A stretch of 64,000 nucleotides of DNA from Xanthobacter sp. NM-59 (GTDB taxonomy: Bacteria > Pseudomonadota > Alphaproteobacteria > Rhizobiales > Xanthobacteraceae), in NCBI RefSeq assembly GCF_021401125.1, contig NZ_JACBFQ010000001.1, positions 806,001 through 870,000 on the forward strand. The letters are read 5' to 3'. Under the pieces are notes generated by a model that was not told the origin of the DNA, did no database searches, and was given only the letters and a program-made list of their open reading frames with translations. This document shows positions 1 to 7,159 of the stretch, in pieces. A program made the position numbers and the translations under genes. How positions within the stretch are numbered: the first letter of the stretch is position 1; every line of letters begins with the position of its first letter.

Positions 1-106
1 CATGGTTCGATCTCCCCGATTTTCGGGGGCCCATAAATCATTTTTATATCATGTCATCGTGACTGCAAATCAATCTTCTATGCCCCTGGCGACGGAAGGA
101 CGCCAC

Positions 107-1228
107 ATGGCACGTATCGAGATTGACGGCATCGAGAAAAGGTTCGGGCGAACGCCCGTATTGCGGGGAATCGACCTTGATGTGAGGGCGGGCGAATTCC
201 TGTCCCTGGTGGGCCCGTCGGGCTGCGGCAAGTCCACCCTGCTGCGGATCATCGCCGGCCTGACGCGCGAGGATCGCGGCACCATCCGGCTCGCGGGCGC
301 AAGCGTGGACCAGCTGCCGGCACGTGACCGCGACTTCGCCATGGTGTTCCAGAACTACGCGCTCTATCCGCATCTGACCGTCGCCGAGAACATCGCCGTG
401 CCGCTCGTCATGCGCCGGCTGACCGCGGCGCAGCGGCTGCCCTTCGTCGGCCGCCATCTTGCGGGAAGCCGTGCCGCCCGGGCCGCGATCGAGGCCGACG
501 TGACGCGGGTGGCGGAGACGCTGGGCATCACCAAGCTCGCCCACCGCCGGCCGGGCGAACTCTCCGGCGGCCAGCGCCAGCGCGTCGCCCTCGGCCGCGC
601 CATGGTGCGGCGGCCGAAGGCTTTTCTGATGGACGAGCCGCTTTCCAATCTCGACGCCAAGCTGCGCGTCGAGATGCGCGCCGAGATCGCGTCGCTCCAC
701 CACCGGCTGGAGACCACCTTCGTCTACGTCACCCATGATCAGGCCGAGGCCATGACCATGTCCGACCGGATCGCGGTGATGATGGATGGAACAATCCTCC
801 AGATCGGCACCCCGGATGAGGTCTATGCCGACCCGGATACGCTCAGCGTCGCCGAGTTCGTCGGCTCGCCGAAGATCAACGTGATCGCCGCCGACGCGGA
901 CCTCGCCACGGCACTCGGCCTCGATATCGGGCGCGTTCCCGATCCGCAGGGGCTGCGCCTTGCCTTCCGCGCGGAGGCTGTGGAGCTCGTCGAGGCCGCC
1001 GGCGCCCAGCTCTCCGGTTCGATCGTCCACCTCGAGAATTTCGGCAGCGACCTGATGGTTCATGTGGCGACGGCGACCGCTACCGCGCCGCTCCTGGTGC
1101 GCCGCGATCCGCACGATCCGCGCCCGCGCATCGGCGAGACCTGGGGGCTCTCGATCCGCCCCGACCGGCTGCTCGCCTTCGACAAGGCCGGACGGCGGCT
1201 GCGCTCTGTGGTGGGGGGAAGGGCATGA
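107..1228 (+). CDS. ABC importer ATPase, UgpC/MalK type
   Basis: Cytoplasmic ATPase of a carbohydrate-class (CUT1) ABC importer, 373 aa. Visible motifs are Walker A GPSGCGKST (residues 36-44), the Q-loop around FQNYALYPH, signature LSGGQ (152-156), Walker B with D176/E177, the H-loop H210, and a C-terminal TOBE-like region. The ATG at 107 is chosen because GGAAGGA sits 7 nt upstream; the frame is open further upstream but lacks a ribosome site. It overlaps the next permease by 4 bp (ATGA), so both permeases should be translationally coupled to it. An oddity is an extra stretch of about 18 residues (roughly 108-128) between the Q-loop and the signature compared with the usual UgpC layout. Substrate is inferred only from the downstream phosphohydrolases. 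Confidence 0.92.
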   Translation: MARIEIDGIEKRFGRTPVLRGIDLDVRAGEFLSLVGPSGCGKSTLLRIIAGLTREDRGTIRLAGASVDQLPARDRDFAMVFQNYALYPHLTVAENIAVPLVMRRLTAAQRLPFVGRHLAGSRAARAAIEADVTRVAETLGITKLAHRRPGELSGGQRQRVALGRAMVRRPKAFLMDEPLSNLDAKLRVEMRAEIASLHHRLETTFVYVTHDQAEAMTMSDRIAVMMDGTILQIGTPDEVYADPDTLSVAEFVGSPKINVIAADADLATALGLDIGRVPDPQGLRLAFRAEAVELVEAAGAQLSGSIVHLENFGSDLMVHVATATATAPLLVRRDPHDPRPRIGETWGLSIRPDRLLAFDKAGRRLRSVVGGRA

Positions 1229-2160
1229 CCGAGATGTCACGCTCCGCCGCCCTTCCCCGTCAGCCGGTCGAGACCGAGCGCGTGCGCCGTCCCCATGAGG
1301 AGCGCGCCGCGTGGCGACTCGTCGCGCCGGCGGCGATGCTCATCATCCTCATCCTGGCGCTGCCCATGGCCGCCGTGGTGGCGCTCTCCCTCACCGATTA
1401 TCAGCTGGGCGCGGAAGCCTGGCGTTTCGTCGGTGCCGCCAACTATGCCGATCTCGCCGCCGATCCGGTGTTCTGGCGATCGATCGTGAACACCGTGGTC
1501 TATGTGGTCGAGGTGGTCGCCGGATCAACCGCCCTGGGCCTCGCCACGGCGCTGATGCTGCAAGGCAGCAGCATTCTCGCGCCCGTCTGGCGGACGGTAT
1601 TTTTCCTGCCCGTCATGGCCTCGCTGATCGCCATGGCCATCGTCTGGGAATTCATGCTCCATCCCACCTTCGGCCTCGTGAATGGGATGCTCGGCCTAGT
1701 CGGGATCGCCCCGGTCAACTGGCTGCAAAACAGCGCGACCGCGCTTCCCGCCCTCGCCGTCATCGGTATCTGGCAGCAGTTCGGCTTCGCGATGGTGCTG
1801 TTCCTGGCCGGCCTCTCGGGCATTCCCCAGGCGCTTTACGACGCCGCCGAGATGGACGGCGCGCCCTCCGCCTGGTCGCGCTTCCGGCTCGTCACCTGGC
1901 CGCTGCTCGCGCCGGTGACGCTGTTCGTCGTGGTCATCTCGACCATCCGCTCGTTCCAGGTCTTCGACACCGTGCATGCGCTGACCAAGGGCGGCCCCAA
2001 CAAGGCGACCGAGGTGCTGCTCTACACCATGTACGCGGAGGGCTTCGAATTCTTCCGCACCGGCCGGGCCGCGGCGATCGCCGTTCTCTTCGTCGCCGCC
2101 ATGCTGGTGCTGACGCTGACCAAGGTGGTTGTGGTCGAGAAGAGGATTCACCTGAAGTGA
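1225..2160 (+). CDS. ABC importer permease, UgpA/MalF type
   Basis: Inner-membrane permease of about 311 aa with six predicted membrane segments. The EAA-like cytoplasmic loop is seen around DAAEMDGAPSAWSRFRLVTWP, the region that docks on the ATPase. Start ATG overlaps the ATPase stop by 4 bp, and its stop overlaps the GTG start of the partner permease. Family assignment (MalF/UgpA, binding-protein-dependent inner-membrane component) rests on that loop and on gene order. It should form a heterodimer with the next gene product. Confidence 0.92.
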   Translation: MTEMSRSAALPRQPVETERVRRPHEERAAWRLVAPAAMLIILILALPMAAVVALSLTDYQLGAEAWRFVGAANYADLAADPVFWRSIVNTVVYVVEVVAGSTALGLATALMLQGSSILAPVWRTVFFLPVMASLIAMAIVWEFMLHPTFGLVNGMLGLVGIAPVNWLQNSATALPALAVIGIWQQFGFAMVLFLAGLSGIPQALYDAAEMDGAPSAWSRFRLVTWPLLAPVTLFVVVISTIRSFQVFDTVHALTKGGPNKATEVLLYTMYAEGFEFFRTGRAAAIAVLFVAAMLVLTLTKVVVVEKRIHLK

Positions 2161-3005
2161 GCCGGCTTCCAAAGCTCCCCCGCGGCCTGTCGGTCGCCTC
2201 CGTGCTGCGGAACGCGGCGCTTATCGCCCTCGCGGCCGTCACGCTCGCGCCCTTCGTGTGGATGGTCGCCACCTCGCTGAAGGCTCCCGACGAGATCCTG
2301 ACGCGCGACTTCCACCTCTGGCCGCACCGCTTCTGGGCCGCCGAGAACTATGCCAGCGCCTTCGCCGCGGTGCCCCTCGGGCGCTATCTCCTCAATGGCG
2401 TGGTCGTCACCGCGACGATCCTGGCGCTCCAGTTGCTGATCGCCGTCCCGGCGGCCTTCGCTCTGTCCAAATCGGAGTTCCGGGGCCGGCGCCTGCTCTT
2501 CGGCGCGGTGCTGTTCGGGCTGCTCGTTCCCTACCACGCCATCGCGGTGCCGCTGTTCGTGGGCCTCCACGCCCTTGGGCTGCTCGACACCTATGCCGCC
2601 CTGGTGACGCCCTTCGCGATCTCCGTCTTCGGCATCTTCCTGATGCGCCAGTTCTTTCAGGGTATTCCGGGCGAGCTTGTGGATGCGGCGCGGATGGACG
2701 GCATGTCGGAACTCGCGATCGTTTGGCGGGTGATGGTTCCGGCAGCGGGGCCGGCGATTTCGGCCTTCGCCATCTTTTCGGTGGTGGCCCATTGGAACGA
2801 CTATTTCTGGCCGCTCGTCGCGGTGTCCTCCGACACGCTCTTCACGCCGCCGCTCGGGGTCGTCGCTTTCCGCAACGACGATGCGGGGACCAGTTACGGC
2901 CCCCTCATGGCGGCCGCGACCGTAATCGTGCTGCCGCTCGTCGCCGCCTTTCTCCTCGCCCAGCGCCGCTTCCTCGAAGGCATTGCCTTCGCCGGGTTCA
3001 AGTGA
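2157..3005 (+). CDS. ABC importer permease, UgpE/MalG type
   Basis: Second permease, 282 aa from a GTG at 2157 that overlaps the preceding stop by 4 bp (GTGA). This start is chosen because the residues from 2157 onward match the family start (short basic stretch, then the first membrane segment ending in PFVWMVATSLK), whereas the longer open frame upstream is only antisense or shadow coding within the previous permease. The EAA loop is visible around ELVDAARMDGMSELAIVWRV. Six membrane helices are expected. It pairs with the UgpA-like subunit. Confidence 0.9.
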   Translation: MSRLPKLPRGLSVASVLRNAALIALAAVTLAPFVWMVATSLKAPDEILTRDFHLWPHRFWAAENYASAFAAVPLGRYLLNGVVVTATILALQLLIAVPAAFALSKSEFRGRRLLFGAVLFGLLVPYHAIAVPLFVGLHALGLLDTYAALVTPFAISVFGIFLMRQFFQGIPGELVDAARMDGMSELAIVWRVMVPAAGPAISAFAIFSVVAHWNDYFWPLVAVSSDTLFTPPLGVVAFRNDDAGTSYGPLMAAATVIVLPLVAAFLLAQRRFLEGIAFAGFK

Positions 3006-3070
3006 CGCGCCTTCCCTCCACATCCGCCACAGGGCGCCGGTCCATGCGCTCGCAACACGAGACCCCTCCG

Positions 3071-4345
3071 ATGCACGCGAAACTCTCGCTTTCCGTTCTC
3101 ACGCTCGGGCTGACGCTCGCCGGTGGCCCGGTCCTCGCCCAGTCGCCGACCGAGATCGTCGTCCAATATCCCTATGGGGACGTCTTCAACGAGACCCATC
3201 GGCGCATCGCCGAGGCCTTCGCCGCCGAGCATCCCGACATCAAGGTCACCTTCCGTGCCCCCTACAAGGACTATGAGGACGCCACCCAGCGCATCCTCCG
3301 CGAGGCGATGACGGGCACGGGGCCGGACGTCACCTTCCAGGCCTTGAACCGGGTGCGTGCGCTGGCCGACAAGAAGGTGGCCGTGCCGCTCGACGACTTT
3401 GTCGCCGCCGAGAAGAACTTCGATGCCGAGGGCTTCCACCAGGCCATGTTCGACGCCGGCTCCATCGGCGGCAAGATCTATGGCGTGCCTTTCGCGGTGT
3501 CGCTGCCCGTCGCCTACTTCAATTTGGATCTGGTGAAGCTCGCCGGAGGCGATCCCGCCGCGCTGCCGACCACCTGGGATGGCGTCATCAGCCTCGCCGC
3601 CAAGATCGAGGGGGTGAAGCCCGGCATTCACGGCATGGTCGCCGAATGGCCCATTTCCGGCAACTGGCTGTTCCAGGCTCTGGTTTTCGACAATGGCGGA
3701 ACCATGATGAATGGCGATGAAACGCGCGTCGCGTTCGACGGCGAGGCCGGTCGCAAGGCCATCGGCACGCTGGCCCGCATGGTGACCGAGACCAAGACGC
3801 CGAACATTTCCGGCAACGACATGCGCACCGCCTTCGCCGCCGGCCAGGTTGGCGTGCTCCTCACCACCACCGCTTATGTGAACACGCTGACCAAGCAGAT
3901 CGGCGACCGCTTCACCATGAAGACGTCGCCCTTTCCGGGGCTGGTGCCCGGTGTCTCTCGCCTCCCCGCCGGCGGCAACGTCATGATGATCACCGCGACC
4001 GATCCCGCCAAGCGCAAGGCGGCCTGGGGGCTCGTCAAGTTCTGGACCGGCGCCCAGGGCGGCGCGATCATGGTCGAAAACACCGGCTACATGGCGCCCA
4101 ACAAGAAGGCCGCCGACCGCCTAGCCGACTTCTATGCGCGCAACCCGAACCAGTTCACCGCCGTCGCCCAGCTTCCCTACCTCACCAACTGGTACGCCTT
4201 CCCCGGCGCCAATGGCCTGAAGATCACCGACGTGATCAAGGACCGGCTGCAGTCGGTGATGGATGGCAGCCGCACCAGCGAGGCAGACGCGGTCCTCACC
4301 GACATGGCGAGCGACGTCCAGGCCCTCTTGCCGGCAAAGAACTGA
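3071..4345 (+). CDS. ABC importer periplasmic solute-binding protein
   Basis: Extracellular family 1 solute-binding protein, 424 aa. A Sec signal peptide is clear (MHAKLSLSVLTLGLTLAGG, cleavage after VLAQ near residue 24). The mature protein has the usual two-lobe pattern: an early EIVVQYPYGD strand, then the GPDVTFQALNR and IYGVPFAVSLPVAYFN segments that line the cleft in UgpB/MalE relatives. ATG 3071 is preferred over an in-frame ATG at 3044 because the signal peptide then begins directly. The gene follows the permeases by 65 bp and is followed by a hairpin at 4354-4380, which may set its mRNA level apart from the downstream enzymes. Ligand unknown; phosphodiester or sugar-phosphate is an inference from context. 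Confidence 0.9.
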   Translation: MHAKLSLSVLTLGLTLAGGPVLAQSPTEIVVQYPYGDVFNETHRRIAEAFAAEHPDIKVTFRAPYKDYEDATQRILREAMTGTGPDVTFQALNRVRALADKKVAVPLDDFVAAEKNFDAEGFHQAMFDAGSIGGKIYGVPFAVSLPVAYFNLDLVKLAGGDPAALPTTWDGVISLAAKIEGVKPGIHGMVAEWPISGNWLFQALVFDNGGTMMNGDETRVAFDGEAGRKAIGTLARMVTETKTPNISGNDMRTAFAAGQVGVLLTTTAYVNTLTKQIGDRFTMKTSPFPGLVPGVSRLPAGGNVMMITATDPAKRKAAWGLVKFWTGAQGGAIMVENTGYMAPNKKAADRLADFYARNPNQFTAVAQLPYLTNWYAFPGANGLKITDVIKDRLQSVMDGSRTSEADAVLTDMASDVQALLPAKN

Positions 4346-4353
4346 CGCCGCAT

Positions 4354-4384
4354 CTCCCCCGGCAACCACCGCCGGGGGAGCTTT
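4354..4384 (+). terminator. hairpin after the binding-protein gene
   Basis: Perfect 10-bp stem (4354-4363 with 4371-4380), 7-nt loop, followed only by CTTTG. The poor U-tract suggests a leaky attenuator or an mRNA-stabilising 3' structure rather than a full terminator, which suits the high expression normally needed for a binding protein inside an operon. Confidence 0.6.
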
Positions 4385-4407
4385 GACCTCTCGCCCGGTT
4401 TCCTTTC

Positions 4408-5265
4408 ATGATCAAGATCGTCCATCTCAGCGACGCCCACATCGTCGCCGCGCCCCACCGCCTCTATGGCCTCGACCCGCGAGAGCGTCTCGCGCGCACG
4501 ATCGCCGACATCCAGGCGCGCCACGACGACGCCGACCTTTATGTGGCCACCGGCGATCTCGCCCATTGGGGTGAGGGGGATGCCTACGCCACCTTTGCGG
4601 CCGAGTGGGCGCGCGCCGGCCTGCCGGTGGTCTGCCTGATCGGCAACCACGATGACCGCGAGACCTTCAAACGCTCCTTTCCCGGTGCGATGGGCGATGA
4701 AAACGGCTTCGTTCAGGGGCATCGGCGGATCGGCGATCTCACCTGCCTCTTCCTCGACACCGTAACGCCGGGCAGTCACATCGGAAGCTTCTGCGAAACG
4801 CGTCAGGCGTGGCTCGCCGGCGCCCTTGAGGCCGCCGTCGGCGATGTCGCGGTCTTCATGCACCATCCGCCGCTTTCCGTCGGGGTGGCGCCCATGGACG
4901 CCATCGCGCTGGCCGATGCCGATGCGCTCGCCGCCGTCCTGGAGCCACACCGCGCGCGCATCCGTCATCTGTTTTTCGGGCACCTGCACCGGCCGATCTC
5001 GGGCTCATGGCGCGGCTGGTCGTTCTCCGGCACCCGCGGGCTCAACCACCAATTGGCGCTCGACGGGCATTTGCGGATCGACGGGCGGGCGGCCTCGGAC
5101 GACATCGTGGGCAGCCGTGAACCGCCGGGCTATGCGGTTATCCTCATCGACGATCAATCGCTCGTCGTCCATTTCGTTGACGTGACCGACGAGGATGCCC
5201 GGTTCTCACTCATTGCCGAAGAGACCGTGGGCCGCTCCTACGCGCTCGGCACGAGCGCCGAATGA
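4408..5265 (+). CDS. calcineurin-like phosphodiesterase
   Basis: Cytoplasmic dimetal phosphohydrolase of 285 aa. All metal-ligand blocks are present: D9-x-H11, GD at 49-50, GNHD 79-82, the HH pair at 152-153 and GHLH 191-194. This pattern is that of class III cyclic-nucleotide or glycerophosphodiester phosphodiesterases (CpdA/GpdQ group). There is no signal peptide. It is the fifth gene of the importer operon and overlaps the next gene by 4 bp, so a role in cleaving the imported phosphodiester is likely. A cAMP phosphodiesterase role cannot be excluded from sequence alone. Confidence 0.88.
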   Translation: MIKIVHLSDAHIVAAPHRLYGLDPRERLARTIADIQARHDDADLYVATGDLAHWGEGDAYATFAAEWARAGLPVVCLIGNHDDRETFKRSFPGAMGDENGFVQGHRRIGDLTCLFLDTVTPGSHIGSFCETRQAWLAGALEAAVGDVAVFMHHPPLSVGVAPMDAIALADADALAAVLEPHRARIRHLFFGHLHRPISGSWRGWSFSGTRGLNHQLALDGHLRIDGRAASDDIVGSREPPGYAVILIDDQSLVVHFVDVTDEDARFSLIAEETVGRSYALGTSAE

Positions 5266-6032
5266 ACCGGGCCCCCTCATTCTCCCAGCCCTCAACGCTT
5301 GAACAGGCCCGCGCGCGGATCGCCACTGCCCGCGTCGTGCTTTGCGATGTGGACGGCTGCCTGGTCGAGAGCGAGGCCCCCTGCCCGGGCGCGATCGATT
5401 TCGTCGCCCGGATGGGCGAGCGGCTGCGTCTTGTCACCAACAATTCGACGGACGTCGCTGTCACCCTCTCCGCGCGGCTGGCGGCGATCGGCCTGGACGT
5501 GCCGGCGGAACGCTGCTTCCTTGCCGGAGAGCTGGCGACCGAGCACGTGGCGCGGCACTATTCCGGCGCCCGCGTGATGATCCTCGCCACCGCCGCCATC
5601 CGCGCGGAGGCAGCGCGCCGCGGGCTTGCGGTAGCGAGCGTGCAGCCGGACGTGGTGCTGTTGTGCAACGATCCCGCCTTCGACGCCGGACATCTCCAGC
5701 GCGTCGTCGATGCCGCGCATCACGGCGTGCCGATCATCGTCGCGAACCCCGATCGCTGGCGCCCCGATCGCTCCGGCCGCCCCCTGATCGAGACCGGAGC
5801 CTTTCTGGCGGCCCTGCGCGCGGCAGTCCCGCATGCCGCGGTCACGGTCGTCGGGAAGCCTGAACCGACCATCTTCCACGCCGCCCTTGCCGGCGTCGAC
5901 CCGCGTGACGCCGTGATGATCGGCGACAACCGCGAAACCGATCTCGTGGGTGCCGAAGCGATCGGGACGATGGGGATCCAGATCGGACGCGGCGGCCACG
6001 CGGTCGCCGCCGATCTGGACGCTCTGCGATAA
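5262..6032 (+). CDS. HAD superfamily phosphatase, NagD-like (class IIA)
   Basis: 256-aa HAD hydrolase with motif I DVDG (29-32, nucleophile D29 and acid D31), motif II TNNS (59-62), motif III lysine in GKPEP (198-202) and motif IV GDNRETD (221-227). The class IIA cap between motifs II and III fits NagD/4-nitrophenylphosphatase/phosphoglycolate-type enzymes. It is coupled by a 4-bp ATGA overlap to the phosphodiesterase, suggesting that it removes the phosphate left after diester cleavage, for example from glycerol 3-phosphate. That substrate is inferred. Confidence 0.88.
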   Translation: MNRAPSFSQPSTLEQARARIATARVVLCDVDGCLVESEAPCPGAIDFVARMGERLRLVTNNSTDVAVTLSARLAAIGLDVPAERCFLAGELATEHVARHYSGARVMILATAAIRAEAARRGLAVASVQPDVVLLCNDPAFDAGHLQRVVDAAHHGVPIIVANPDRWRPDRSGRPLIETGAFLAALRAAVPHAAVTVVGKPEPTIFHAALAGVDPRDAVMIGDNRETDLVGAEAIGTMGIQIGRGGHAVAADLDALR

Positions 6033-6145
6033 GGGCGGAAGCACGCCTTCTCTCCGCGACCAAATGGATGCGCCAGCCCGCGGCCCGCAAGCGGGGGCCC
6101 CGACCGCTGGATCAATGGGTCAGCGGCGCCCGGGGCACTGAGCGG

Positions 6146-7159
6146 TCATAAAGGGAGGGGCGACCTCTCCGGGATCGGCACCGGCGGTGCCGCGACCGGA
6201 AGCGCAGCCGCGCTCGCATCGGGCCAAACGGTGACCACGCTGCCGTCCGCCCGCACAAACAGGGCGACAAGGCCGAGGCGCCGGGCCAGCGCGGGGCCGT
6301 GCTCCGCGCCCGTCACCAGAAGGGCTGTGGCCCATGCGTCGGCGGCCATGCAGGTTTCGGCCAGCACGGTGACAGCGGCGAGGTCCGCGTCAAGCGGCAC
6401 CCCGCGGCGCGGGTCCATGGTGTGGGAGGCGGTCCGCTCCCCCACCCGCGCCCGATGACGATAGCCACCCGAGGTGGCCACGGCCGCGCCCGAGAGCTCC
6501 AGGATGCCGAGGATCTCGCGTGCGCCGGCATCGGGCTTCTCCTGGGCGACCGTCCAGGGGCGGCCATCGGGCTTGCGCCCCTCAGCGCGCATCTCGCCAT
6601 CAATGCCCACCAGCCAGGAGGAGAGGCCCGCCGCGCCCATCACCCGCGCCAGCTCGTCCACCCCGAAGCCCTTGGCGATACCCGAGAGGTCGAGCCGCAG
6701 CGGGCCGAGACGCCGGGCCCGGCCGCCAAGGGGATCGAGCTGGAGCGTCTTGGGCGCCGCAAAGGCGGGGCGGCCTTCGCACGCGGCGATCCGGAGCGGA
6801 TCGGGGGTGCGCGCGCCGCCGCCGAAGCCCCAAGCCCGCACCAGATCGCCCACGCCAATGTCGAACGCCCCCTCCGACAGGCGGCCAATCTCCAAGGCGG
6901 TGGCGAGCACCGTCATGAGCGCCTTGGGGACCGGCATCCACTGGCCAACGGGCGCGGCGTTGAGGCGTTCGAGGTCGGAATCGGGGCGCCAGGTGGACAT
7001 CTGCTGCTCCACGCGGTCCACCGCCGCCTGCAGGTCGCGCCCGAGCGCTCCGGCATCGAAGCCTTCCGCGGCCCAGAAGACGCAGGACCAGCGCGAGCCC
7101 ATGGCGGGACCGTTCAGGGCATGGCGGCGCAAGGGGATGGGAGCCGTTTCAGTAGACAT
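6146..7159 (-). CDS. apbE: FAD:protein FMN transferase (ApbE family)
   Basis: Transfers FMN from FAD to a Ser/Thr of a target protein, forming a phosphoester-linked flavin. The 337-aa product shows the family blocks GSRW near the N-terminus, DLSGIAKGFGVD, ATSGGYR, SHTMDPRRGVP and TCMAADAWATAL; the Asp and Thr residues of the last two regions bind Mg-FAD. The start is taken at ATG 7159, which overlaps the upstream reductase stop by 11 bp; longer readings enter only shadow sequence. Unlike many ApbE proteins it has no lipobox or obvious signal peptide, so its compartment is uncertain. It is the last gene of an operon holding a protein with a flavinylation-like motif, which is its probable target. 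Confidence 0.93.
   Translation of the reverse strand: MSTETAPIPLRRHALNGPAMGSRWSCVFWAAEGFDAGALGRDLQAAVDRVEQQMSTWRPDSDLERLNAAPVGQWMPVPKALMTVLATALEIGRLSEGAFDIGVGDLVRAWGFGGGARTPDPLRIAACEGRPAFAAPKTLQLDPLGGRARRLGPLRLDLSGIAKGFGVDELARVMGAAGLSSWLVGIDGEMRAEGRKPDGRPWTVAQEKPDAGAREILGILELSGAAVATSGGYRHRARVGERTASHTMDPRRGVPLDADLAAVTVLAETCMAADAWATALLVTGAEHGPALARRLGLVALFVRADGSVVTVWPDASAAALPVAAPPVPIPERSPLPL

Noticed and set aside
2258-3070. N-terminal extension of the solute-binding protein across the second permease
   Set aside because: The open frame continues upstream, but a perfect signal peptide starts at 3071 and the upstream part is out of frame with the conserved permease.
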